From Bacteroidales bacterium (GTDB taxonomy: Bacteria; Bacteroidota; Bacteroidia; Bacteroidales; UBA932): a DNA stretch of 48,161 nucleotides. The stretch covers positions 1-48,161 of the forward strand of contig JAFYEM010000003.1 of the NCBI GenBank assembly GCA_017544265.1, read 5' to 3'. Each line of letters opens with the position of its first letter. The stretch's first letter is position 1. The notes below the pieces were generated by a model. That model searched no databases. It had not been told where the DNA came from and was given only the letters and a program-made list of their open reading frames with translations. Below, piece after piece: positions 16,072-24,339 of the stretch. Made by a program: the position numbers and the translations under genes.

Positions 16072-19000
16072 TCTCCCAGGATGTAGCTCAGATTGGATGG
16101 AACGGCTTCGCAGCGGGAGGCTGTCAGGAACTGATGTTCATCGGCGATATATGCAGTCACCTTGACGTCGGGATGCGAAAGCGCAAGCAGCAGGGCATAG
16201 GCCCCGAAGCCGGCGTCGTGAATCTCGGCGGAATCTCCCTCGAAAGCGTCAATTTCGGCAATCTGCTCCCTGCTGAGCCGTGAGGCACGTTCCGCGTCCG
16301 CGCCTTTATAGATATACTGCGCTTTTACGAGCGGGAACAGGTACTCGGCGGTTTCTCTTTCGCGGCGGATGCGTGAATAGACATCGACATAATTGCGGCG
16401 GATATCCTTTGTGAAAGTTTTCAGGTCTTCGGGAATCGCGCTGCAGGGAATCCGCTCTCCGACTTCGAGATACATGTCGGCGCGCCGGAGGTTGTATTCC
16501 AGCTTCGGAAGGGCGTAACCGAAGCCGTGGATATAGCAGGGCAGGATGTCCAGCCCGAGGGCCTTCGCTATTGTGAACGGGCCCCGGTGGAAGCGGCCTA
16601 TGGTGCAGTCGGCGCTGCGGGTGCCTTCCGGGAAGATTGCTACCGAGTAGCCGCGTGCCACCAGCTCGCGCAGCGCTTCCAGATTCTTGTCGAAGCCATT
16701 GGAAACCGGATAGAATTCGGCTTTATGGATGATGTAACCGTAGAAGGGACTGTTCCAGACCCAGTCATTTGTCAGCAGTATAAGTTTCGGAGTGAGCCGC
16801 AGCAGGGCGAGCACATCCAGATGGGACTGGTGGTTGCAGATCAGGACGGCCGGCTTGGAAAAATCTTCCTCCTCGGGAATTTTCTGGTGGAGTTTCACCC
16901 CGGGAATAAGCTTTATGGCGACTCCTGAATACTTCTGAATTATATTGTGAAAACGGTCCTTGTCGCCATTGAAGAGGAAATAGAACAAGGTATAAAGCGA
17001 AAGAGCAGAAAGGTACAGAAGGTAAGACACGCTCATGAGCACCGTCCTCAGAAAACTTCCCAGAGTCACAGGAACCCGCCGGGGCTTTCCTTTTTTCTCA
17101 GTCAGGAAGCGGAAAACCAGGGGTGGAATGTAATAAGCCATCGCCACTACGGTGAACATACCGATGATCGTCAGTTCCGCCAGCGAACGCATTGCAGGGT
17201 GTTTCGCGACAATCAGCGAGCCTATGCCTATGAACATGATGAGCGCTGACAGCATCACGCAGTTCTTGTAGGAAGGCAGTATTTTCTTTCCAGTGGAGCG
17301 CTCGTACATCAGCCCCTCGGTGATGAATATGGTGTAGTCGTCGCCCTGGCCGAAGATGAAGGTCGCAAGGATAATGTTGATTATATTGAACTGAAGACCG
17401 CCCAGATGCATTATTCCGAGAATCCACCACCAGCTGACCGCAAGCGGCAGGAAAGACAGTATGCTCAGCTCCAGCCGGGCGAATGACAGCGTCAGGAAGA
17501 TAAAGACTATCAGGCTGCAAAGCAGGCCTATATGGTCGAAATCTTCTGAGAGAAGGTCAACCAGACGGATGGATACATCAGATTCGTTGAAGCAGAGAGC
17601 TCCTTCTGGAAGATGTTCCCGGATTGCCGCTTTAGCAGTTTCGGCGCTGCCCGAAGGCACATTTACATAATTGACAATCCCGGTACCCTCATACGAACGG
17701 AGCAGCATGGCCGATGCCGCCGGAGCCGTGACGGGCTCGAAATACCCCGCGCTCTCAGGCTCGAACTCACAGTTTAGAAGGTCTATGAAAGGCTGGAACG
17801 CTGAGTCGGAGAACCCCTCCCGCCTTGCCGCGGCGAGAAGTTCCGTCTGCAGCGCGGGATGTTCTTCCCGGAAGCGTGCCCACCTCCGGGAGCGTTCCTG
17901 CTGGGTGGAGAGCGAAGGCAGGAAGGCGGTTATGGAACTGCCGCTGCAGCCTTCCGGCAGTGTCGCGGCAAGTTTCTCTGCGAGAGCAATCGCCGCATCT
18001 TCAGACTCGTCTTCTGCGACTACGAATATGGTTTCAGTCCCTTCCCGGGAGCCGCCGAGGCCGGCAAGAGTCTCAAATGCATTGTCCTGTTCCCTGGTGA
18101 TGTAGTTGATATGATGCATATCCGCGTCGAAGGAGACTTTGCGGCTCTGAATTCCAAGGAATATGGTGACTGCTGCAAAGAGCAGGAATCCCAGTTTCCT
18201 CCAAAGCGGCGGGAGATTTATGTGCCGGTCGAAATCCAGGCGCAGGGTATTTCTCGGGGAAGCCGTTTCCGGAATGAATACAGGGAGGAAGAACAGCACG
18301 AACAGTATGGTTCCAACAAGCATCATTGCGGCGATGAAGCCGAAATCCTTCAGTGCTCCAGAGCGCAGAAGCATCATCGAAAGGAAGGCTCCCACCGTGG
18401 TGATGTTCCCAACAAGCAGGGGATTGATCTGTTCAGCAAGGGTTTCTCTGCGGTCTTTCCGGTATTTCAGATGGTCCACATAGTGCAGCGGATAATTCAC
18501 GGCGATGCCGATTATCATCGACCCTATGCCGAGGATTATTATGGAAATTTCCGTCTTGAAAAGCGCAATCAGTCCGAGTGCGAAAACAGCCCCTACGCCT
18601 ATTGAAATTGCTATCCAGAGTACGTCGGCGCCCCGTTTGAAGGAAAACCACAGCACCAGTGAAATCAGCAGCAGCGCTATTCCGATCGCAAGGAAACTGT
18701 CTTTCTTTATCTGCTGTGAGTTCTGCACGCTGATAAGCGGAACGCCTGTGGAGTAGATGTGCACTGACGGATTTGCGGCGGCGGTTTCGGCGGAGATGTC
18801 GGCGACAGCCTTCGCCAGGGGTGCGTTCAGCGCAGATTCGCTGGCGTCGTACGGCGAATCGAAGAGTATCACGCCGGTGCGTCCGTCCGCGGTGAAGATG
18901 TGCCCGTCGATTATCCGGCTTCCCGCAGTCGGATTCAGTTCCCGGAGTCTTTCAAGCACCTGAGGGAAGAGGCCCAGGGGGTCTCCGCGCAGGTATTTTG

Positions 19001-19667
19001 TCTGCATCGCAGTGACGGCGGTGTACATTTCCGCCTTGTCTTCGACAATCTTTCTGTCTATGTAGCCGGGCAGCGCGAGAAGCGAATCCATGCGGGCGTA
19101 GTCGCTTTCCGTAAGGAAGCGCGGGTAGTTCGCGCTGACGAACGCGAAGACTTCCGCCGCGTCAGCCATGGCACCGGAGGCACTTCGGGGGGCATCGACC
19201 CCCTGAAAAGCCCCACGAAGTGCCTCCGGTGCCGCAGAGCCTGCCGCAGAGGCATCCGTCGAACCTTTATAGGGTGTCGATGGTTCGCCAGACGCCTCTG
19301 CAGCATTGCCGGCGGAAGACAGGGGCCGGGGGGCATCGACCCCCTGAAAAGCCCCACGGTCCCTGTCTTCCGACACAACCGCAGAGGTATCCCATCGCCC
19401 GGTGAAGTCATCCATGGCGGCGATGGCAGCGTCGTTGTCTTCGCTTTCGAAGAACACCGCCACCTTCCGCTCGGACCCCATACGCTTATAGACACTCTCG
19501 TAGCGCGCAGTCTGACTGTCCATCGGCAGGAAGGCCGAAATGTCTTCACTGTAACGGAGCCTCAGCGCGGAAATGGCGCAGAGTGCAGTCACTGCGGCGA
19601 GAAGCATCCAGGCAAAGGCTTTGTGGCCGCGGAGATAATCGTGGATATGAAGAATCCAGCGCTTCAT
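16068..19667 (-). CDS. MMPL-family lipid exporter fused to a PlsC-type acyltransferase
   Basis: 1199 residues. Residue 1 was set at the ATG at 19667, which overlaps the glycosyltransferase stop. It has two RND/MMPL halves, each with one helix, a large periplasmic loop and a helix bundle (helices from about 325 and 690; GQGDDYTIFI in the second half). Then comes a 1-acyl-glycerophosphate acyltransferase domain (about 895-1110) with NHQSHLDVL (HX4D) and FPEGTRSADC. The last 75 residues are unassigned. MMPL exporters are standard in aryl-polyene and flexirubin clusters and are thought to move the finished lipid. The first periplasmic loop is enlarged by about 70 residues (99-166) encoded by three hairpin elements, giving RGAFQGVDAPR twice. 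The frame stays open across them. Confidence 0.87.
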   Translation of the reverse strand: MKRWILHIHDYLRGHKAFAWMLLAAVTALCAISALRLRYSEDISAFLPMDSQTARYESVYKRMGSERKVAVFFESEDNDAAIAAMDDFTGRWDTSAVVSEDRDRGAFQGVDAPRPLSSAGNAAEASGEPSTPYKGSTDASAAGSAAPEALRGAFQGVDAPRSASGAMADAAEVFAFVSANYPRFLTESDYARMDSLLALPGYIDRKIVEDKAEMYTAVTAMQTKYLRGDPLGLFPQVLERLRELNPTAGSRIIDGHIFTADGRTGVILFDSPYDASESALNAPLAKAVADISAETAAANPSVHIYSTGVPLISVQNSQQIKKDSFLAIGIALLLISLVLWFSFKRGADVLWIAISIGVGAVFALGLIALFKTEISIIILGIGSMIIGIAVNYPLHYVDHLKYRKDRRETLAEQINPLLVGNITTVGAFLSMMLLRSGALKDFGFIAAMMLVGTILFVLFFLPVFIPETASPRNTLRLDFDRHINLPPLWRKLGFLLFAAVTIFLGIQSRKVSFDADMHHINYITREQDNAFETLAGLGGSREGTETIFVVAEDESEDAAIALAEKLAATLPEGCSGSSITAFLPSLSTQQERSRRWARFREEHPALQTELLAAARREGFSDSAFQPFIDLLNCEFEPESAGYFEPVTAPAASAMLLRSYEGTGIVNYVNVPSGSAETAKAAIREHLPEGALCFNESDVSIRLVDLLSEDFDHIGLLCSLIVFIFLTLSFARLELSILSFLPLAVSWWWILGIMHLGGLQFNIINIILATFIFGQGDDYTIFITEGLMYERSTGKKILPSYKNCVMLSALIMFIGIGSLIVAKHPAMRSLAELTIIGMFTVVAMAYYIPPLVFRFLTEKKGKPRRVPVTLGSFLRTVLMSVSYLLYLSALSLYTLFYFLFNGDKDRFHNIIQKYSGVAIKLIPGVKLHQKIPEEEDFSKPAVLICNHQSHLDVLALLRLTPKLILLTNDWVWNSPFYGYIIHKAEFYPVSNGFDKNLEALRELVARGYSVAIFPEGTRSADCTIGRFHRGPFTIAKALGLDILPCYIHGFGYALPKLEYNLRRADMYLEVGERIPCSAIPEDLKTFTKDIRRNYVDVYSRIRRERETAEYLFPLVKAQYIYKGADAERASRLSREQIAEIDAFEGDSAEIHDAGFGAYALLLALSHPDVKVTAYIADEHQFLTASRCEAVPSNLSYILGE
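19170..19233 (-). repeat. Constant-loop hairpin element, copy A
   Basis: 64 bp. The arms at 19170-19193 and 19210-19233 pair at 23 of 24 positions. The 16-nt loop (19194-19209) reads TTTTCAGGGGGTCGAT on the minus strand. It lies inside the exporter gene and is read there as EALRGAFQGVDAPRSAS. The arm sequence is unrelated to those of the other copies, while the loop is identical to copy B. Confidence 0.85.
19242..19305 (+). repeat. Constant-loop hairpin element, copy C (reverse orientation)
   Basis: 64 bp between copies A and B. The arms at 19242-19265 and 19282-19305 pair at 20 of 24 positions. The loop at 19266-19281 reads TTTATAGGGTGTCGAT on the plus strand, 13 of 16 identical to copy A in the opposite orientation. 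The bases next to the loop differ from copy A on both sides in a compensating way (AACC/GGTT here, GGGC/GCCC there). The exporter gene reads it as EASGEPSTPYKGSTDA. Confidence 0.75.
19313..19372 (-). repeat. Constant-loop hairpin element, copy B
   Basis: 60 bp. The arms at 19313-19334 and 19351-19372 pair at 20 of 22 positions. The loop at 19335-19350 is TTTTCAGGGGGTCGAT on the minus strand. The exporter gene reads it as SEDRDRGAFQGVDAPRPLSS. The outer arm sequence (CGGAAGACAGGG) has no similarity to copy A. Confidence 0.85.
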
Positions 19668-20386
19668 TTGAAAAGGCGTTGAATCAGCATGCGGGGATAA
19701 CCGTACACAAAGGCGAGAATCAGCAGGCACACGTTCATGATGCTGATTCTGGCGAAATCGACGGTCGGGTCGAAAGAAGAAACCCGGTGCTCGGGATAGA
19801 AGACCCTGACGGCTACCGGAATTGTTTTAAGACCGCGCCAGGCGGAGAATACCAGCAGCGCCAGTTCGGCCTCGAAGCGGGCGGTGACAATACGGGGAAT
19901 TAGTTTCAGCGGGTAAATGCGGAAGCCGGTCTGGGTGTCTGGAATGCGTCTCCAGGTGTCCACGGTGAACCAGAAATTGGAGAACTTGTTGGCAAAAGTA
20001 TTGCCTCCGGGCATGTTCTCAGCGTTGAGGTCGCGGGAACCAATTATCAGTGCATCCGGATTCCCGCTGCTCTTTTCCAGCAGCAGTGGAATATCTTCAG
20101 GAAAATGCTGCCCGTCGGCATCCAGGGTGACGGCGTGTGTGAATCCCAGTTCCAGAGCTTTTGCAAAGCCTCTTTTAAGCGCGCAGCCCTTGCCTTCATT
20201 TTTCGGGGCGGTCACCACGGTTACAGGGAGGGATGCGAGGATTTCAGCAGTACCGTCGGTGCAGCCGTCATTCACCACGATCACATCCTTGATCTGGGCG
20301 AGAGTCCTGCGGACCACGTCCTCCACCGTCCCGGCATTGTTGTGTGTCGGAATAACAGCAACTGTCCTGACGGGAGAGTCACTCAT
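19664..20386 (-). CDS. Family 2 glycosyltransferase (polyprenyl-phosphate mannosyltransferase-like)
   Basis: 240 residues of GT-A fold: VAVIPTHNNAGTVEDVV at the start, VVNDGCTDGTAE near 38, LDADGQHFPED near 90 as the nucleotide-sugar/metal motif, and GSRDLN. A hydrophobic C-terminal segment (IMNVCLLILAFVYG) suggests membrane association. The GFRIYPL motif is typical of the dolichyl-phosphate mannosyltransferase-like group. It overlaps the upstream dehydratase by 8 bases and the exporter by 4, so it is part of the polyene operon, where it may glycosylate the lipid head. Confidence 0.9.
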   Translation of the reverse strand: MSDSPVRTVAVIPTHNNAGTVEDVVRRTLAQIKDVIVVNDGCTDGTAEILASLPVTVVTAPKNEGKGCALKRGFAKALELGFTHAVTLDADGQHFPEDIPLLLEKSSGNPDALIIGSRDLNAENMPGGNTFANKFSNFWFTVDTWRRIPDTQTGFRIYPLKLIPRIVTARFEAELALLVFSAWRGLKTIPVAVRVFYPEHRVSSFDPTVDFARISIMNVCLLILAFVYGYPRMLIQRLFK

Positions 20387-20726
20387 AGGAAAGGTTCATT
20401 TTTGAGAACACGGAATCTCCCAGGGCGGCAGATACAATCACGGAAATCTTCCCGGGGGAGGTTTCTTCCATGGTATAAAGCAGCTCGGTCACGTTTCCGG
20501 GCTCTATGGGCGCGAGGAAACGGATGTCTTTGGCGGCGGTGAGGCTGCCTTTTGCGGAGAGTTCGGACGCTATGGACAGGATGCACATGCCAGGTGTGAT
20601 GGGCATGCCTTCGAAATGGGCCTTGTAGATTACACTTTCAGGGCGCAGATGAATCCGGGCACGGGTTATGGCACCTTCGGACTCAACGGAAACTATGTCG
20701 TATAATTCACCGCGTAGCATTTTCAA
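20379..20726 (-). CDS. Hotdog-fold 3-hydroxyacyl dehydratase, ApeI-like
   Basis: 115 residues with the FabZ-type active-site region HFEGMPITPGMCI (His near 38), expected for 3-hydroxyacyl-carrier-protein dehydratases. It is shorter than FabZ. In the characterised E. coli aryl-polyene system a small hotdog protein (ApeI) pairs with a second one (ApeP). The protein at 25430-25870 would be the partner here. The start is the ATG at 20726 (overlap of 20 bases with lolA). The next ATG, two codons on, is equally possible. Confidence 0.75.
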   Translation of the reverse strand: MKMLRGELYDIVSVESEGAITRARIHLRPESVIYKAHFEGMPITPGMCILSIASELSAKGSLTAAKDIRFLAPIEPGNVTELLYTMEETSPGKISVIVSAALGDSVFSKMNLSYE

Positions 20727-21258
20727 AAATTTTAGGGTCTATGTCGCAGTCTCTCCGGATATTGGAGAACTGCAGCTGGGTAGTGTCGCCTTCAGTATCC
20801 ACCAGAATGACGCCGGTAACCTGTCCGCTGGATTTGAGGCAGGTGAGGATCAGGGCACGGAAGAGTTTAGCCATGTCCCTGCCGGTAGGGGAAAGACGCA
20901 CTTCATACTTCTCCCCGTCATCACTCACAGCCGAGATGAACTGCGAAAAATCAAAATTGAACAGCGCGAACCTGCGGTCGGAAGAATCGAAGACTGAAAC
21001 TTTCTGAACCGGGGAAAGAACTTCCCAGCGCACCTTTCCCGGAGCGGCAAAACTGAGCTGCCCCCTGGAAGTAAGGGGAGAGGAGAGCATCGAGGAATTC
21101 TTCACCTGGGTGAAGTCTGCCTGCAAAGTCTTCGCCGAGGCGTTATAGACAGAGATTTTTTCCATAACGGCATCTTTCTCCGAGCCGGAAAGCTCCCGCG
21201 GGGCGGCCCCGCAGAGTCCAGTCCAGAAAACAGCTGCTATGATGGCGAAAACTCTCAT
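20707..21258 (-). CDS. LolA-like outer-membrane lipoprotein carrier
   Basis: 183 residues with a signal peptide (MRVFAIIAAVFWTGLCGAAP). SAKTLQADFTQVK near 45 and GQLSFAAPGKVRWEVLSP near 68 match the LolA beta-fold. The ATG at 21258 overlaps the stop of the membrane protein gene (ATGA). LolA homologues in aryl-polyene and flexirubin clusters are thought to ferry the lipid across the periplasm, in line with the neighbouring MMPL exporter. Confidence 0.85.
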   Translation of the reverse strand: MRVFAIIAAVFWTGLCGAAPRELSGSEKDAVMEKISVYNASAKTLQADFTQVKNSSMLSSPLTSRGQLSFAAPGKVRWEVLSPVQKVSVFDSSDRRFALFNFDFSQFISAVSDDGEKYEVRLSPTGRDMAKLFRALILTCLKSSGQVTGVILVDTEGDTTQLQFSNIRRDCDIDPKIFENATR

Positions 21259-21608
21259 CGGACAATCAGGGCGCAGCCCGCCATAATCAGTATCACTCCG
21301 ATCCACTGTACGATGGACACGTTCTCGTGGAACACGAAAATTGCCGCGAGGGTGCCGAATATGTAGCAGATGCAAGTCAGCGGATAGGCGAGCGAAAAGG
21401 GGTATTTTTTCAAAATATACATCCACAGCACTGTGGCAATCACGAAGGAAATGCCGCACCACAGGAAGGGCCAGTTGGTCAGCTGGCTTCGGAAGAAGGA
21501 CCATTTCCACTGGAAGTCCCCGCTCTTTTCGAGTCCCATTTTCAGAAATACCTGTCCCCCTGCGAGGAAGAAGCTCTGAAGCAGTGAAAGTACAATCAGC
21601 CTGATCAT
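21255..21608 (-). CDS. Small four-helix membrane protein, SMR/EamA-like
   Basis: 117 residues with four predicted transmembrane helices and motifs of the small multidrug resistance/half-EamA family (GQVFLKMGLEKSG near 17, FSLAYPLTCICYIFGTLAAIFVFHENVS near 70). Relatives include subunits that flip undecaprenyl-phosphate sugars. Next to the glycosyltransferase it may flip a lipid-linked sugar or help export, which is inference. It overlaps both neighbours by 4 bases. Confidence 0.78.
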   Translation of the reverse strand: MIRLIVLSLLQSFFLAGGQVFLKMGLEKSGDFQWKWSFFRSQLTNWPFLWCGISFVIATVLWMYILKKYPFSLAYPLTCICYIFGTLAAIFVFHENVSIVQWIGVILIMAGCALIVR

Positions 21609-22399
21609 ATTCGTCTAATTACTGTCCTGGCGAACTGCTCGCCGCGGAAATCATTTTTAATTACAACCCTCCGCGCTCCGGCGGCAATCTTGTCTATGCC
21701 CATGGCGAGCCCGAGTGCGGATACAGAGTAGTTGTTCCCGAAGACGGCCGTATAATCCTCGCGGCGGAGAATCTCGGCCCCGTCGGGATCCATGTCGTCG
21801 TCCGCATCCAGAAGGTCTATGCCCTCGAGTTCGCACAGCGCTCCCTCCCGGGAGGATGAAAGCACCAGGGACACTGCGGTTTCAGAAAGTATTCCGTCTA
21901 TGCAGGTCCCTTCGAAGCCGGTTTTCGCCAGCATGCGGGAGAAGGTCGGAGTGAGCTCCTCGAAGGCGGAGACAAGGGCGTTGTCTATTTCTCCGAGACG
22001 TATCTGCATCCATCCGTCCAGCAGGGCTGATTCGAAGGAAGTCCCGATGTTGGCGTAGGTGGCGTTGTAGCCGTGGGCGCCGAGGCGGATTCCCAGCAGG
22101 GAACCGGCAGTGTTGTGGGTGGACTGCATGAAATTGGTCGGGCGTGGGGTATCGTCAGTGATTCCCCTGAGCGCCATAAGGAAGGCCTCGGTGTTTTCGA
22201 GGCTGCCCAGCCCGGTGCCGGTTATGATTGCGTCCGGGACGCTTATCCCGGCTTCGCGCAGGGCCGTCGTGGAAACCACGATCGCCTTTTTCATCATCCT
22301 GGACATGCGCCGGGCTTCAATCGGAGACAGGAATTCCCTGTAGGCGGGTTCGCCGTCCAGCCGCGAAAGTTTAGCTATGGATTTGATATAGACTTTCAT
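21605..22399 (-). CDS. Ketosynthase-like chain-length-factor homologue without catalytic Cys
   Basis: 264 residues, about two thirds of a normal ketosynthase. The thiolase-fold core is recognisable (DAIITGTGLGSLENTEAFL, NFMQSTHNTAGSLLG, FGNNYSVSALGLAMG). Where a ketosynthase has its nucleophile (TACSSS) this protein has NIGTSFES, so it cannot load an acyl group. In aryl-polyene systems such a protein (ApeC type) pairs with an active ketosynthase. The next gene upstream (22396-23547) overlaps it by 4 bases and is the likely partner. Confidence 0.8.
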   Translation of the reverse strand: MKVYIKSIAKLSRLDGEPAYREFLSPIEARRMSRMMKKAIVVSTTALREAGISVPDAIITGTGLGSLENTEAFLMALRGITDDTPRPTNFMQSTHNTAGSLLGIRLGAHGYNATYANIGTSFESALLDGWMQIRLGEIDNALVSAFEELTPTFSRMLAKTGFEGTCIDGILSETAVSLVLSSSREGALCELEGIDLLDADDDMDPDGAEILRREDYTAVFGNNYSVSALGLAMGIDKIAAGARRVVIKNDFRGEQFARTVIRRI

Positions 22400-23547
22400 A
22401 GGGCTGAAAAAACAAGGGATGTGTCATTGCCTCCGAAACCGAAGGAATTGCTCAAGACATGTCTCAGAGGGCGATTTTCTCCTCCGCTCGGGACTATGCA
22501 GGATGGATCCTCTTCGCTGAATCCAAGACTTGCCGGGATGAAGCCCTCCCTGAGAGATAGAAGACTTATCACCGCCTCGATTCCGCCGGCGGCACTGGTG
22601 GTGTGCCCGGTAAAGGCTTTGGTCGATGAGACCGGAGGCACAGAGTCGCCGAAAATGCGGCGCAGTGCAGCGCTTTCGGATGCGTCGTTGTTGGAAGTGC
22701 CGGTGCCGTGGGCATTGACATAGTCTATGTCGGAAGGCTTCAGTCCGGCCTTGCGTATAGCTTTTTCCATGGCGAGGAAGGCTCCTTCACCGTTTTCGGA
22801 GGTCGCCGTCTGGTGAAATGCGTCGCAGGCATTGCCCCAGCCGGAGAGGCAGAAGGGCGACGGCGCGTCTGCTTCCATTATTATATAGGCGGCACCTTCG
22901 CCGAGGTTAAGGCCGGCGCGATTGACATCGAAGGGGCGGCAGCGCTCCCTGTCCAGAATCATCAGGGATGCGAAACCGGCAAGATGGAAGTCCGAAAGGC
23001 ATTCGCTCCCTCCGGCTGCAACTCTTCTGGCTTTTCCGCTCAGAATCATGTTGGCTCCGGTAATAATTGCATTTGCTGCGGAAGAGCAAGCGGTGGAGAG
23101 GGTAGTGAAGGTCCTGACACCTCCGATGTACTTTGCGGCAAGCATGGTGGAGGAGCCGCAGTCATGGATGCGGATATAGTCCGTGTGGGCCATGGATTCG
23201 GAAATGAAATCCCTGTAAAAGGCTTCACTCTTCTCCATTCCGCCCACAGTGGTTCCGGAGATGATTGCGTCTATGGGTGGATTGCCGGCCCTGTCGAGGG
23301 CTTCCCTCAGGGCGAGCATGCTGAGCATCGCTGTCCTTGTGGTCGTCTCGGAAGGATTTATTCCAAGTTCACGGCGAAGCTCCTCTTCGTTCATTTTTAC
23401 TTCGGCTACGGGGAACTCGGGATGAGCGGTCTCGAGATAGCGAACTGCTCCGACTCCGCTGCGCAATTCACGCAGTGAACGGAGGGTATCCTCAAGACCA
23501 GTCCCGACAGCAGAAACTATTCCTGCCCCTGTAACCGATATTCTCAT
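22396..23547 (-). CDS. 3-oxoacyl-ACP synthase (FabF-like ketosynthase)
   Basis: Decarboxylative condensing enzyme, 383 residues. The full triad is seen: Cys in TLSTACSSAANAI (about 159), His in NAHGTGTSNNDASE (about 285) and His in TGHTTSAAGGIEAV (about 320). LGEGAAYIIME and SNSFGFGGND are also typical. It sits between a carrier protein (overlap 4 bases) and the Cys-less homologue, an arrangement like the KS-CLF pair of type II polyketide systems. Confidence 0.92.
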   Translation of the reverse strand: MRISVTGAGIVSAVGTGLEDTLRSLRELRSGVGAVRYLETAHPEFPVAEVKMNEEELRRELGINPSETTTRTAMLSMLALREALDRAGNPPIDAIISGTTVGGMEKSEAFYRDFISESMAHTDYIRIHDCGSSTMLAAKYIGGVRTFTTLSTACSSAANAIITGANMILSGKARRVAAGGSECLSDFHLAGFASLMILDRERCRPFDVNRAGLNLGEGAAYIIMEADAPSPFCLSGWGNACDAFHQTATSENGEGAFLAMEKAIRKAGLKPSDIDYVNAHGTGTSNNDASESAALRRIFGDSVPPVSSTKAFTGHTTSAAGGIEAVISLLSLREGFIPASLGFSEEDPSCIVPSGGENRPLRHVLSNSFGFGGNDTSLVFSAL

Positions 23548-23798
23548 TTACTCCGGTTTTTTTCGATGAATTCTGCCATGCTCTCCACATTGGAGAAAAT
23601 GCCTTTTCCATCCTTCGGAGAGGTGATGCGTATTCCGTATTCCTTTTCAAGCAGCACAATAAGTTCAAGTACGTCTATGGAGTCAAGGCCGAGACCCTGG
23701 TCTCCGAACAGAGGAGTTTTGTCGTCAATATCCTCCGCTGTCATTCCATCAAGGTTGAGGGCCTTGATCAGTTTTAGTTTCAGTTCTTCTTTAAGCAT
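23544..23798 (-). CDS. Acyl carrier protein (first)
   Basis: 84 residues from the ATG at 23798, which overlaps the upstream stop by 8 bases. The phosphopantetheine serine lies in LGLDSIDVLEL (about 39), with DSI instead of the common DSL. Acidic helices flank it. It carries the growing chain for the adjacent ketosynthase. An in-frame ATG ten codons earlier would overlap the neighbour more and adds no family sequence. Confidence 0.88.
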   Translation of the reverse strand: MLKEELKLKLIKALNLDGMTAEDIDDKTPLFGDQGLGLDSIDVLELIVLLEKEYGIRITSPKDGKGIFSNVESMAEFIEKNRSK

Positions 23799-24339
23799 TG
23801 TACAGTATGTTGGTAGTCTCTTTATCAAATCCTTCTCCCTCTCTTTCTATGAGCATTAGGAAGGCCTCGAAGTCATTTTCGCCGCCATAGTCCAACCAGC
23901 CTGCGACAGCGCGGCCAGTGACGGGGTCCATGAAAGCTTCTTTGACGGTCCGGACAAACTCGTCAGCGTCGAAGCCGTCCAGCACGAAGGCGGAAGACTC
24001 GCCGAGAAATTTGTTCCGTATGGCGATTTCGCCGGTAACGGTGTTCGGCAGCGTATAGACAAAAAGCGCGGGGGAGGGAAATTCTCCCGGCCGTATGGTC
24101 TTCTCGAAGTTGCGGTCATTGTCCAGGCTGCCGCGGCGGGTGAAGACAAGCACCGCCGTATCCTCTCGCGGGGTGAAACGGTCAGGCTCCTGTGCGAGCA
24201 GCATCTCTGAAGCCACATAGCCCAGCCGGCACTCTCCGTCCATCTTGAAAAACTTGGGATAAGGATTGCCGAGGCCGTCGTAGAGGTCCCGCAGCGAGCC
24301 ATTTCCGGAATTGAGCTTGATATGACGGATAATCTTCAT
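23791..24339 (-). CDS. Small ketosynthase-like protein without catalytic Cys
   Basis: 182 residues from the ATG at 24339 (overlaps the ketosynthase stop). The sequence resembles the N-terminal half of thiolase-fold synthases (AVLVFTRRGSLDNDRNFEKTI, then SPALFVYTLPNTVTGEIAIRNKF), but at the nucleophile position it has TLPNTVTG with no Cys, and the C-terminal half with both His motifs is missing. It is likely a non-catalytic partner or scaffold found in this kind of cluster. The assignment rests on weak similarity and position. Confidence 0.6.
   Translation of the reverse strand: MKIIRHIKLNSGNGSLRDLYDGLGNPYPKFFKMDGECRLGYVASEMLLAQEPDRFTPREDTAVLVFTRRGSLDNDRNFEKTIRPGEFPSPALFVYTLPNTVTGEIAIRNKFLGESSAFVLDGFDADEFVRTVKEAFMDPVTGRAVAGWLDYGGENDFEAFLMLIEREGEGFDKETTNILYNA

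Noticed and set aside
19170-19372. Integron attC sites or ordinary REP/BIME elements
   Set aside because: No integrase, no attC core sites, and unlike REP sequences the stems are not conserved while the loop is. The elements lie within genes rather than between them.
23791-24339. Truncated pseudogene of a ketosynthase
   Set aside because: Start and stop overlap the neighbours by 4-8 bases like all other genes in the operon, and the frame is intact, so a maintained small protein is more likely.
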